Source: CAZBWE01 sp964495465 (GTDB taxonomy: Bacteria > Planctomycetota > Phycisphaerae > Sedimentisphaerales > Anaerobacaceae). From it: DNA of 29,146 nucleotides. The translations under genes and the position numbers were made by a program. Shown one piece after another: positions 22,428 through 29,146 of the stretch. Under the pieces are notes generated by a model. That model made no database searches and was not told the origin of the DNA. It saw nothing but the letters and a program-made list of their open reading frames with translations. The DNA is taken from positions 1 through 29,146 of the forward strand of contig CAZBWE010000023.1 of NCBI GenBank assembly GCA_964495465.1, written 5' to 3'. The stretch's first letter is position 1, and the number at the start of each line of letters is the position of its first letter.

Positions 22428-22506
22428 GGTAACTGGTTAAATGGTAACCGGTTAAATATTTCTGGGCATTTTTCAGTTACCAGTTACTAATCATCGGTTA
22501 CCAGAA
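22428..22506. repeat. Word-like repeats after the nitroreductase gene
   Basis: The words GGTAACTGGTTAAATGGTAA and AGTTACCAGTTACTAATCAT repeat, partly as reverse complements, the motifs found at 21724-21813. The nitroreductase gene is therefore enclosed by imperfect inverted repeats of low complexity. Confidence 0.65.
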
Positions 22507-22509
22507 TCA

Positions 22510-22580
22510 GGGGACGTAGTGTAACGGGAGCACGCCGCGGTCGCATCGCGGAAATGAGGGTTCGATTCCCTTCGTCTCCA
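22510..22580 (+). tRNA. tRNA-Ala (CGC)
   Basis: A 71-base tRNA: acceptor GGGGACG/CGTCTCC, a short D-arm GTGT-AACGGGA-GCAC, anticodon stem CCGCG/CGCGG with loop GTCGCAT (anticodon CGC), a 4-base variable loop, T-arm GAGGG-TTCGATT-CCCTT and discriminator A. The third acceptor pair is G:U, the classic identity element for alanine, which agrees with the anticodon. CCA is not encoded. The D-loop has only seven bases. Confidence 0.92.
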
Positions 22581-22645
22581 TCCTCCGTCGCTCGGCTGAA
22601 GCCGAACTATGGGGAGAATGTCCTTCGTAGCCTTGGCGAGCCAGT
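22581..22645. repeat. Palindromic sequence after tRNA-Ala
   Basis: The stretch begins TCCTCCGTCGCTCGGCTGAA and contains the perfect stem TCGGCT/AGCCGA (about 22592-22605), then TCCTTCGTAGCCTTGGCGAG. It looks like another dispersed intergenic element. There is no T-run, so it is not a clear terminator. Confidence 0.45.
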
Positions 22646-22697
22646 TATATGAGATTCCATTATTCATTCAGGCGATTAATAAAAGGGTGAAAAAGCT

Positions 22698-23789
22698 ATG
22701 CCGGCGAATATAGCACATATGGTCATAGCACATAAGGCGCTTAAACAACTGAAATCAAAACAAGGCAGTGAGGTTGCAGACTTCGCCCAATTAATCGATG
22801 ATACTTCCTTGGCAAAAAACTGCAGGGCATATATGAACCTCGGGAGTATCGGACCTGACCTATATTACTATTGTAACATAGCCAGCTCGGTCAAAGATAT
22901 GCTAACAGAAGGTTTCATTCAGGCCATTGGCGTAACACCCTGGTCTTACCATCTGCACTCCAGTCAGGTTAATATATTTCCCCTAAAGCTCAGCGAGATT
23001 TTATTCAAGGACGCCATCCACAAAGACAGCCGGATAACGCTCGAAGCAGACGACATCCGTAAATTAGCTTACATCGCAGGACACCTGACCCACATCGCAG
23101 CCGACCAGATTATCCATCCGGTCGTGAACCAGATTGCCAAGCCCTACTACCGCAGCGGTGAGAACCGCAGAAAACACCGTGAGTGTGAGGTTTTTCAGGA
23201 TTATTTTCTCTACGAAGAGGTCTATCGCGACAAAAGACAGGCCCTGCGGGGGAAAAAAAGGGACACATACGACTTCTTTGAGCAGGATTTTAATAAATGG
23301 GTGGATTGCATACAGGGATTTACCACTATAAATACCGAAGACTGGTTCCGTTACTTCTTGCAGCGCGGCTTTGCTGAGACATACGGGACGTTTCCGGAGG
23401 AAGAGAAAATAGAAGATTCGGTTGATAACCTGCTGCTGACGCTCAAGGCATGTAAGACGCTCGGACCTTACAGGAAGACACAGGAGGAATATGAGACGTA
23501 TGGACATGATTCGCTAATGTATCGAGAGTATATAGAAGACGTAAATTATGTCAAATTCTACGAAGAGGCAGTCAGATTAGCGGTGATATACATTATTGCG
23601 TTATACGAGGTTTACGATGTCCTGAAACAGGGAAAAGATTTTGCCGAAAAGCACAAGGAGCGGTTTTTGAGCATTGTCAGCGGTGCGGATTTGGCCTGCC
23701 CGTTAGAGCAAAACATCTGCGATAAGGCATACGCTGCTTTGATGAGCAAAAAGCAAACACAAAGCAAATATAAAAAGATTTTCGATTGA
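22698..23789 (+). CDS. Zinc-dependent phospholipase C-like protein
   Basis: A 363-residue protein of the zinc-dependent phospholipase C / S1-P1-like fold. The expected metal ligands can be traced: MPANIAHMVIAH (His 7 and 12), GSIGPDLYYY (Asp 54), YIAGHLTHIAADQIIHP (His 129 and 132, Asp 136, His 140) and RKHRECEVFQDY (His 160, Glu 164). The N-terminal MPANIAH replaces the WG found after signal cleavage in secreted clostridial enzymes. No signal peptide is visible, so it is probably cytoplasmic. The C-terminal half (about 200-363) has no family features I recognise and makes it longer than usual. AAGGGTG precedes the ATG. The substrate is unknown; phosphoesterase activity is inferred from the metal site only. 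Confidence 0.8.
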   Translation: MPANIAHMVIAHKALKQLKSKQGSEVADFAQLIDDTSLAKNCRAYMNLGSIGPDLYYYCNIASSVKDMLTEGFIQAIGVTPWSYHLHSSQVNIFPLKLSEILFKDAIHKDSRITLEADDIRKLAYIAGHLTHIAADQIIHPVVNQIAKPYYRSGENRRKHRECEVFQDYFLYEEVYRDKRQALRGKKRDTYDFFEQDFNKWVDCIQGFTTINTEDWFRYFLQRGFAETYGTFPEEEKIEDSVDNLLLTLKACKTLGPYRKTQEEYETYGHDSLMYREYIEDVNYVKFYEEAVRLAVIYIIALYEVYDVLKQGKDFAEKHKERFLSIVSGADLACPLEQNICDKAYAALMSKKQTQSKYKKIFD

Positions 23790-23828
23790 CTATTAAACTA
23801 TTACAGTAAGCTGGTAAACGTATAATGT

Positions 23829-24731
23829 ATGGCAGGGAAGGTTTATATTGGAATAGCAGGGTGGTCGTATCCGGATTGGAAAGGGATTGTATACAAGCGG
23901 GCGAAGATGGACCAGTCCGCCAGACACAAGGCGGACAAGCTCGAATATGTCAGCAGATTCGTCGATTGTATCGAGATTAACAGCACTTTCTATCGGCCAC
24001 CATTCGAGAAAAATACAAAATCCTGGCTTGAAAGAACCTCCGAAAAACAGGATTTTTTCTTTACGGCTAAGTTGCATCGGGATATTACGCACGAAGGCAT
24101 AATCGACGCTGAAATAGTGAAACAGTTTCATAAAGGATTTGAGCCAATATTAGAGGCAAAAAAGTTGAAACATCTGCTTGCACAATTCAGATACGACTTT
24201 GATGATAACAAAGAAAACCGGCAGTATCTGGCTAAAATAGTAAAGAACTTCTCCGATATGTTTAATATAGCTGTGGAGGTGAGACATAAATCGTGGGAAG
24301 AAAAAGATGCACTGGAATTTTTGGATGGCTTGAAAGTATCGGTTTGTAATCTCGACTACCCGACGACCTGTAACTCATTCGATTTGCAGAACTGCACAAT
24401 CGGCAAAAACGGATATTTTAGAATGCACGGCAGAAACGAGGAAAAATGGTTCGACAAAAATGCAGGAAGAGATGAGACATACGATTATTACTACGACAAA
24501 GATGAAATTGCGGAAATAAAACAAAGAATAGACAAACTGGCACTGTCTTTCGAGACGTTAACAGTTATCGCGAACAATCATTATCGAGGGGCCGAGCTTG
24601 CCAATGCGATTGAATTGAAGGCGCTGCTAAGCGGCGAAAAGCAGCCGGTGCCTGAAGGGCTTGTGAAAGCATATCCCAATCTTGCAAAGATAGCATCGCA
24701 ATCTGATACATCACCGGATACACTTTGGTAA
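23829..24731 (+). CDS. DUF72 (YecE-like) protein
   Basis: A 300-residue DUF72 protein, a TIM-barrel-like family of unknown function. It begins IGIAGWSYPDWKGIVY, then FVDCIEINSTFYRPP, FFFTAKLHRDITHEG, a central FRYDFDDNKENRQYL with EVRHKSWEE, YFRMHGRNEEKWFDK, and near the end a TVIANNHYRGAELANAIEL block. All are hallmarks of the family. It follows the phospholipase-like gene by 39 bases and may be cotranscribed. No Shine-Dalgarno is visible. A perfect TATAAT lies at 23821-23826, but it is too close to the ATG to be its promoter. The role is unknown. Confidence 0.92.
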   Translation: MAGKVYIGIAGWSYPDWKGIVYKRAKMDQSARHKADKLEYVSRFVDCIEINSTFYRPPFEKNTKSWLERTSEKQDFFFTAKLHRDITHEGIIDAEIVKQFHKGFEPILEAKKLKHLLAQFRYDFDDNKENRQYLAKIVKNFSDMFNIAVEVRHKSWEEKDALEFLDGLKVSVCNLDYPTTCNSFDLQNCTIGKNGYFRMHGRNEEKWFDKNAGRDETYDYYYDKDEIAEIKQRIDKLALSFETLTVIANNHYRGAELANAIELKALLSGEKQPVPEGLVKAYPNLAKIASQSDTSPDTLW

Positions 24732-24741
24732 TGAACAAAAA

Positions 24742-24758
24742 CCCCAATTCATTTGGGG
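24742..24758 (-). terminator. Weak hairpin after the DUF72 gene
   Basis: CCCCAA/TTGGGG with a 5-base loop. A run of five A on its left makes it a terminator shape only for leftward transcription, although the flanking genes read rightward. Its function is doubtful. Confidence 0.25.
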
Positions 24759-24770
24759 GATAAGCATTTT

Positions 24771-24809
24771 GAGATTGCTTCGCCTGCCTCCGGCAGACTC
24801 GCAATGACG
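24771..24809. repeat. Palindromic dispersed element, second copy
   Basis: Begins GAGATTGCTTCGCCTGCCTC and ends CTCGCAATGACG, with the stem CTGCC/GGCAG. It has the same outer words and length as the element at 6431. It lies between the DUF72 and transporter genes. Confidence 0.7.
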
Positions 24810-24838
24810 CAGCGCAAGCAAGAGGAAAAGAGCAAGAT

Positions 24839-25759
24839 ATGGATATCTATAATCTTATAAGTTTTGCAGGGATATTTGTTCTGATTGGCGTTGCGTGGCT
24901 TTTGTCGAATGACAAAAGAAATATGAACTGGAGGGTAATCGGCTGGGGGATTGGCTTACAGTTACTAATTGCGGTTTTTATATTTCGCATACCNNNNNNN
25001 NNNNNNNNNNNNNNNNNNNNNNNNNNNNNNNNNNNNNNNNNNNNNNNNNNNNNNNNNNNNNNNNNNNNNNNNNNNNNNNNNNNNNNNNNNNNNGCATCTC
25101 TGCTTTCCGCACCGGCGGCAGTTGTAATGTCAAAAATAATCTTTCCTGAGAAAGAACAGCCGGAGACATTAGGTATCAACGTACAACCCTTTTATGAAAA
25201 AGACAACAGCGTCTTCGAAGCGGTAATCAACGGAGCAAATGCCGGAGTCAAAATGATTGTTGGAATTGCGGCGTTACTGATAGCGGTTTTGGGCTTGGTT
25301 GCGCTGGCTGATTTACTTATGTCCACTATGGGAGAAAAGATTTTCGGCCTGGAGAACGAATTATCTTTGAAAACAGTATTCGGTTATATATTCTACCCGT
25401 TTACGATAATTCTGGGCGTTCCGCTGGATGATGCAGGGGCAGTTTCTAAAATTATCGGAGAGCGTCTGATTGTTACTGAGGTTGTAGCTTACCAGGACCT
25501 GGCAACTGTTCTGGAGCAAAATGGACTGGAGCATCCACGTTCGGCAGTAATCACCACATACGCATTATGCGGATTCGCTCATCTTGCGTCGATGGCGATT
25601 TTCGTTGGAGGGGTGTGTGCTCTGGCACCCGATAAGGCACGAAACATAACAGGCGCAGCATTTCGGGCGTTAATCGCAGCGACGCTGGCCTGCCTGATGA
25701 CCGGCTGTGTTGCAGGGACATTTTTTACAACAAAAGGTTCGGTTCTGTTAGGCAACTGA
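24839..25759 (+). CDS. Concentrative nucleoside transporter (NupC/CNT), interrupted by assembly gap
   Basis: A cation-coupled nucleoside importer of the CNT family, visible in two parts. The N-terminal part (51 residues) has the first helices and the NMNWRVIGWGIGLQLLIAVF signature. After 100 N (24994-25093) the C-terminal part has LLSAPAAVVMSKIIFPE, NGANAGVKMIVGIAALLIA, GVPLDDAGAV and TTYALCGFAHLASMAIFVGG. Family members are near 400 residues, but only about 272 are seen here, so roughly 130 residues (about 390 bases) are missing, more than the N count. The apparent single frame across the gap is chance. The usual NEFVAY-like motif reads TEVVAY. It converges on carB with only eight bases between them. 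Confidence 0.88.
   Translation: MDIYNLISFAGIFVLIGVAWLLSNDKRNMNWRVIGWGIGLQLLIAVFIFRIXXXXXXXXXXXXXXXXXXXXXXXXXXXXXXXXXXASLLSAPAAVVMSKIIFPEKEQPETLGINVQPFYEKDNSVFEAVINGANAGVKMIVGIAALLIAVLGLVALADLLMSTMGEKIFGLENELSLKTVFGYIFYPFTIILGVPLDDAGAVSKIIGERLIVTEVVAYQDLATVLEQNGLEHPRSAVITTYALCGFAHLASMAIFVGGVCALAPDKARNITGAAFRALIAATLACLMTGCVAGTFFTTKGSVLLGN
24994..25093. other. Assembly gap of 100 N with genuine missing sequence
   Basis: Exactly 100 N. Unlike the gap at 9634, its two flanks share no repeat, and the protein family predicts that several conserved helices should lie here. The size is a placeholder. Confidence 0.85.
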
Positions 25760-25767
25760 TATAAAAG

Positions 25768-28700
25768 TTATTTTATTCCGGCATGATATGCCTGCAGCGA
25801 CCGGACAGGAGCTGCGCCATTTCTGCGAGCAGCGATTCCCTTTGCAGCGGCTGCGGCTGCGGCAGTGGTAGTGATATAAGGAACTCTATACTTAATGGCG
25901 GCTTTGCGGATATACGAATCATCGTGTTTACTTATCCTGCCTGAGGGAGTATTGATAATCAGATGAATCTCATTGTTCTTAATTGCGTCCACTATATTTG
26001 GCCTGCCCTCGTGCATTTTTAAGATGTGCTCACTTTCGACACCATTATCTGTCAGGAACTTGTGCGTGCCTTCAGTTGCCCTGATTTTGAAGCCGAGCTT
26101 TCGGAATTGTTTTGCAACTTCGAGAGCGGCTTTTTTGTCGCTGTCAGTTACAGTCATCAAGACAGTTCCCTCAGAAGGCAACTGCTGCTTTGCGGCCTGC
26201 TGAGACTTAAAGAATGCAAGGCCGAACGAATCAGCCATTCCGAGCACTTCACCGGTCGAACGCATCTCCGGCCCCAGAATCGGGTCAACCTCCGGGAACA
26301 TATTGAAAGGAAAGACGGCTTCCTTTACACCAAAGTGCGGAATTTTTCGATGCTCAATATTAAGGTCAGAAAGTTTCTTTCCAAGCATAATCTGAGTTGC
26401 CAGCCGAGCCATCGAGATTCCACAGACCTTCGAGACCAATGGAACGGTTCGTGAGGCCCGTGGATTGGCTTCGAGAATATAAACTACATCGTTGGCTATG
26501 GCATACTGAATATTCATCAGGCCAATAACGTTAAGCTCAGTGGCAATTTTCCGCGTGTATTCACAAATAGTGTCAATGTGTTTCTGCGGTATGCTGACCG
26601 GCGGAATGACGCAGGCAGAATCGCCGGAGTGAATACCGGCAAGCTCGATGTGCTCCATAACAGCAGGGACAAAGACATCAGTGCCGTCGGCAATTGCGTC
26701 TGCCTCGGTTTCAATAGCATTTTCAAGGAACTTATCAATCAAAATCGGTCTTTCAGGCGATACCTCAACAGCTTTTGCGACATAATGTCTTAACATCTCC
26801 TCATCATGGACCACCTCCATAGCACGACCGCCGAGGACATAGGATGGTCTTACCATCAGCGGATAACCAATTCGTTTAGCAATAGCAAGAGCCTGCTCTT
26901 CACTGCTTGCCATACCGGATTCGGGCTGAGGGATACCGAGGTCTCTCATCACCTCACGGAAACGGTCCCTGTCTTCAGCCAAATCGATGGTCTCGGTTGA
27001 AGTGCCGATTATCTTTACGCCCGCCTGTGCCAATTCATCAGCTATATTCAGCGGCGTCTGGCCACCAAACTGGACGATAACGCCATCGGGTTTCTCCTTC
27101 TCATAAATACTAAGGACATCCTCAACAGTAAGCGGCTCAAAGTAAAGCTTGTCGGAAGTATCATAATCCGTGGAGACCGTCTCTGGGTTGCAGTTGACCA
27201 TAATCGATTCATATCCCTCATCACGGAGGGTAAATGCGGCGTGAACACAGCAATAGTCAAATTCGATACCCTGGCCGATACGATTAGGACCTCCGCCAAG
27301 AACCATAATCTTTCGCTTGCTCGAGGTCGCAACCTGGTCGGGTGCATTGTAGGTAGAAAAATAATAGGCGGCATTTTCGACGCCGCTTACCGGCACCGGC
27401 TCCCAGCCCTCTACTATGTCGAGCGAAATGCGCTTTTTGCGGATTTTCGGCTCATCAATACCAAGAATTTTAGAGAGGTACTTGTCGGCGAAACCATCCT
27501 TCTTGGCCTGAATCAGCATTTTATCAGGAGGCATCTTGCCTTTGTATTTCAGAAGATTTTCCTCAAGCTCGACGAGTTCAGCCATTTGCTCAATAAAGTA
27601 TCGCTTGATGCGGGTCTTTTCGTAAAGCGCTTCTATATCGGCCCCTTTACGCAGGGCTTCATACATAATGAACTGCCGCTCGCTGGTCGGAAAAATTAAA
27701 AGATTTAATAGCTGCTCAAGGGAAAGAGTGTTGAAATTCTTTGCAAAACCCAGGCCATAGCGACCTATCTCAAGAGAGCGAATGGCCTTTTGAAATGCCT
27801 CCTTATAATTTTTGCCGATGCTCATCACCTCGCCGACGGCACGCATCTGTGTGCCGAGCTTATCCTCGACTCCCTTGAACTTTTCAAAGCCCCAGCGAGA
27901 AAATTTAACCACAACGTAGTCTCCGGAAGGCGTATATTTTTCCAGCGTTCCGTCTCTCCAGTACGGTATCTCATCGAGAGTCAGCCCACCAGCAAGCAGT
28001 GAGGAAACGAAGGCAATCGGGAAGCCAGTTGCCTTCGAGGCAAGTGCCGATGAACGTGATGTTCTCGGATTTATTTCAATAACAACCACCCGGCCGGTAT
28101 CAGGGTCGTGGGCAAACTGGATGTTCGTGCCGCCTATGACCTTAATGGCATCTACAATGTCGTAAGAGTAATTCCGGAGCTTTTTTTGCAATTTCTCATC
28201 GATAGTAAGCATTGGAGCAGTGCAGTAGGAATCCCCCGTATGAACGCCCATAGGGTCCACGTTCTCAATAAAGCAAACGGTTATCTTCTGCCCTTTTGCA
28301 TCCCGGACAACCTCCAGCTCCAGCTCTTCCCAGCCAAGCACGGATTCTTCGACCAGAATTTGTCCCACAAGACTTGCCGAGAGGCCACGAGCAGCAACCG
28401 TCCGCAGCTCCTCGATGTTAAAGACCGCCCCGCCTCCGGTCCCACCCAGTGTGTAAGCCGGACGAATAATAACGGGGTAGCCGATTTCATCAGCGACTTT
28501 TTCAGCTTGCTCAACCGTAAAGGCAAGCTCGCTTTTCGGCATCTCAATGCCCAGCTCATTCATTGTCTCTTTGAAAACACCCCTGTCTTCACCCCGCTCA
28601 ATAGCATCAATCTCGACACCAATAACCTTTACGCCATACTTTTCGAGCACGCCGGCGCGGGCAAGCTCCGATGACAAGTTAAGTCCGCTTTGGCCGCCAA

Positions 28701-28968
28701 GATTAGGCAAAAGGGCATCCGGCCTTTCCTTCTCAATGATTTCAGTCATAGTCTGCAGGTCGAGCGGTTCGATGTAGGTTACATCAGCCATACCCGGGTC
28801 GGTCATAATCGTCGCCGGGTTGGAATTGACCAGCAGTATCTCGTAGCCCAGCTTTCGAAGCGCTTTGCAGGCCTGGGTGCCGGAGTAGTCAAATTCACAG
28901 GCCTGGCCGATTATGATGGGGCCGGAACCAATAATCATAACTTTCTTTATGTCGTTTCGCTTCGGCAT
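25768..28968 (-). CDS. carB: Carbamoyl-phosphate synthase large subunit
   Basis: Full-length CarB of 1066 residues, which makes carbamoyl phosphate from bicarbonate, two ATP and ammonia delivered by CarA, for pyrimidine and arginine synthesis. Two homologous ATP-grasp halves are clear. The first has KKVMIIGSGPIIIGQACEFD and RPAYTLGGTGGG; the second has KIMVLGGGPNRIGQGIEFDY and VRPSYVLGGRAMEVV. An oligomerisation segment lies between them. The C-terminal MGS-like allosteric domain starts near residue 925 (GTVLMTVTDSDKKAA) and includes INTPSGRIS. AGGAGA lies six bases before the ATG. carA is not in the window. A pair of strong palindromes lies just upstream. The last residues include a run of eight alanines (TTTAAAAAAAAKG), more than in typical homologues. 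Confidence 0.97.
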   Translation of the reverse strand: MPKRNDIKKVMIIGSGPIIIGQACEFDYSGTQACKALRKLGYEILLVNSNPATIMTDPGMADVTYIEPLDLQTMTEIIEKERPDALLPNLGGQSGLNLSSELARAGVLEKYGVKVIGVEIDAIERGEDRGVFKETMNELGIEMPKSELAFTVEQAEKVADEIGYPVIIRPAYTLGGTGGGAVFNIEELRTVAARGLSASLVGQILVEESVLGWEELELEVVRDAKGQKITVCFIENVDPMGVHTGDSYCTAPMLTIDEKLQKKLRNYSYDIVDAIKVIGGTNIQFAHDPDTGRVVVIEINPRTSRSSALASKATGFPIAFVSSLLAGGLTLDEIPYWRDGTLEKYTPSGDYVVVKFSRWGFEKFKGVEDKLGTQMRAVGEVMSIGKNYKEAFQKAIRSLEIGRYGLGFAKNFNTLSLEQLLNLLIFPTSERQFIMYEALRKGADIEALYEKTRIKRYFIEQMAELVELEENLLKYKGKMPPDKMLIQAKKDGFADKYLSKILGIDEPKIRKKRISLDIVEGWEPVPVSGVENAAYYFSTYNAPDQVATSSKRKIMVLGGGPNRIGQGIEFDYCCVHAAFTLRDEGYESIMVNCNPETVSTDYDTSDKLYFEPLTVEDVLSIYEKEKPDGVIVQFGGQTPLNIADELAQAGVKIIGTSTETIDLAEDRDRFREVMRDLGIPQPESGMASSEEQALAIAKRIGYPLMVRPSYVLGGRAMEVVHDEEMLRHYVAKAVEVSPERPILIDKFLENAIETEADAIADGTDVFVPAVMEHIELAGIHSGDSACVIPPVSIPQKHIDTICEYTRKIATELNVIGLMNIQYAIANDVVYILEANPRASRTVPLVSKVCGISMARLATQIMLGKKLSDLNIEHRKIPHFGVKEAVFPFNMFPEVDPILGPEMRSTGEVLGMADSFGLAFFKSQQAAKQQLPSEGTVLMTVTDSDKKAALEVAKQFRKLGFKIRATEGTHKFLTDNGVESEHILKMHEGRPNIVDAIKNNEIHLIINTPSGRISKHDDSYIRKAAIKYRVPYITTTAAAAAAAKGIAARRNGAAPVRSLQAYHAGIK

Positions 28969-28998
28969 TCAAGATTCTCCTGTTTTGTGTTTGGTACG

Positions 28999-29046
28999 TA
29001 TCACGGGCTTCCAGCCCGTGATACCACGGCCAGGATGGCCGTGGTA
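28999..29046. repeat. Two adjacent palindromes upstream of carB
   Basis: CACGGGCT/AGCCCGTG with loop TCC (29002-29020, extendable to 28999-29023) is followed at once by ACCACGGCC/GGCCGTGGT with a 5-base loop (about 29024-29045). The pair is flanked by GTAC words. The TTCCAG and AGGAT loops are of the kind seen in dispersed planctomycete intergenic elements. It lies 31 bases upstream of the carB start and would be transcribed in its leader if the promoter is further out. Confidence 0.7.
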
Positions 29047-29146
29047 CTTTGCGGCAAATTAAACTACATATTGCCCGGGCTGTCAAATAAGAAAATTTAT
29101 AAGGTGGGTAGTAAGAGCTTATATCTTGATACGTTTGAGCTTGCCG

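Noticed and set aside
23821..23826. Perfect TATAAT before the DUF72 gene as its promoter
   Set aside because: It ends two bases before the ATG, so transcription would begin inside the gene, and no suitable -35 is found.
29110..29146. A minus-strand frame at the right edge ending GKLKRIKI-stop, possibly the C-terminus of a gene upstream of carB
   Set aside because: Fewer than ten codons can be read; plausible but not supportable, and not identifiable as carA.

Overview
The window looks like part of a planctomycete chromosome, probably from the Phycisphaerae/Sedimentisphaerales side, recovered as a scaffolded metagenome assembly. The evidence is a secreted pectate-lyase-like protein with a fibronectin-like module typical of planctomycetes, a Tat-exported aldo/keto reductase grouped with DUF362 and DUF6599 proteins, an enlarged SecA, moderate G+C, and intergenic spaces filled with short palindromic and word-like repeats. 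There are two runs of exactly 100 N. The lineage is inferred from protein style, not from a marker tree. LAYOUT, 1-4815 (+): a GGQ release-factor-like protein, then efp and a 1161-residue secA, with a good sigma70-type promoter ahead of efp. 4816-5426 has no convincing gene but several hairpins. 5427-6307 (-): two unrecognised small proteins. 6525-7736 (+): a PLP trans-sulfuration enzyme, convergent with tyrS (7843-9060, -). 9117-10790 (-): a YdjM-like membrane protein and hldD, separated by an artefactual gap flanked by an identical 55 bp repeat. 10963-11091 (-): a 42-codon gene with its own promoter and terminator. 11226-16236 (-): a four-gene operon of DUF6599, DUF362, a NapH-NapG-like fused polyferredoxin and a Tat-exported aldo/keto reductase. 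It diverges from tatA-tatC (16485-17621, +). 17642-21541 (-): a beta-CASP metallo-hydrolase and the pectate-lyase-like protein. 21645-22580: tRNA-Val(UAC), a nitroreductase and tRNA-Ala(CGC). 22698-25759 (+): a zinc-phospholipase-C-like protein, a DUF72 protein and a nucleoside transporter interrupted by a real gap. 25768-28968 (-): carB. HOW THE GENES FIT TOGETHER: much of the window is housekeeping (translation, Sec export, pyrimidine/arginine precursor synthesis, LPS heptose, sulfur amino acids). The most system-like part is 11226-17621. There the Tat translocase genes share a divergent promoter region with an operon whose products carry two N-terminal twin-arginine signals and one internal one. 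The central protein looks like a conduit carrying electrons from membrane or cytoplasm to periplasmic Fe-S domains, and the terminal reductase would lie on the same periplasmic side. Its substrate cannot be read from the sequence. The other notable novelty is SecA, whose helical-wing region is expanded into five degenerate Trp-Ala repeats.
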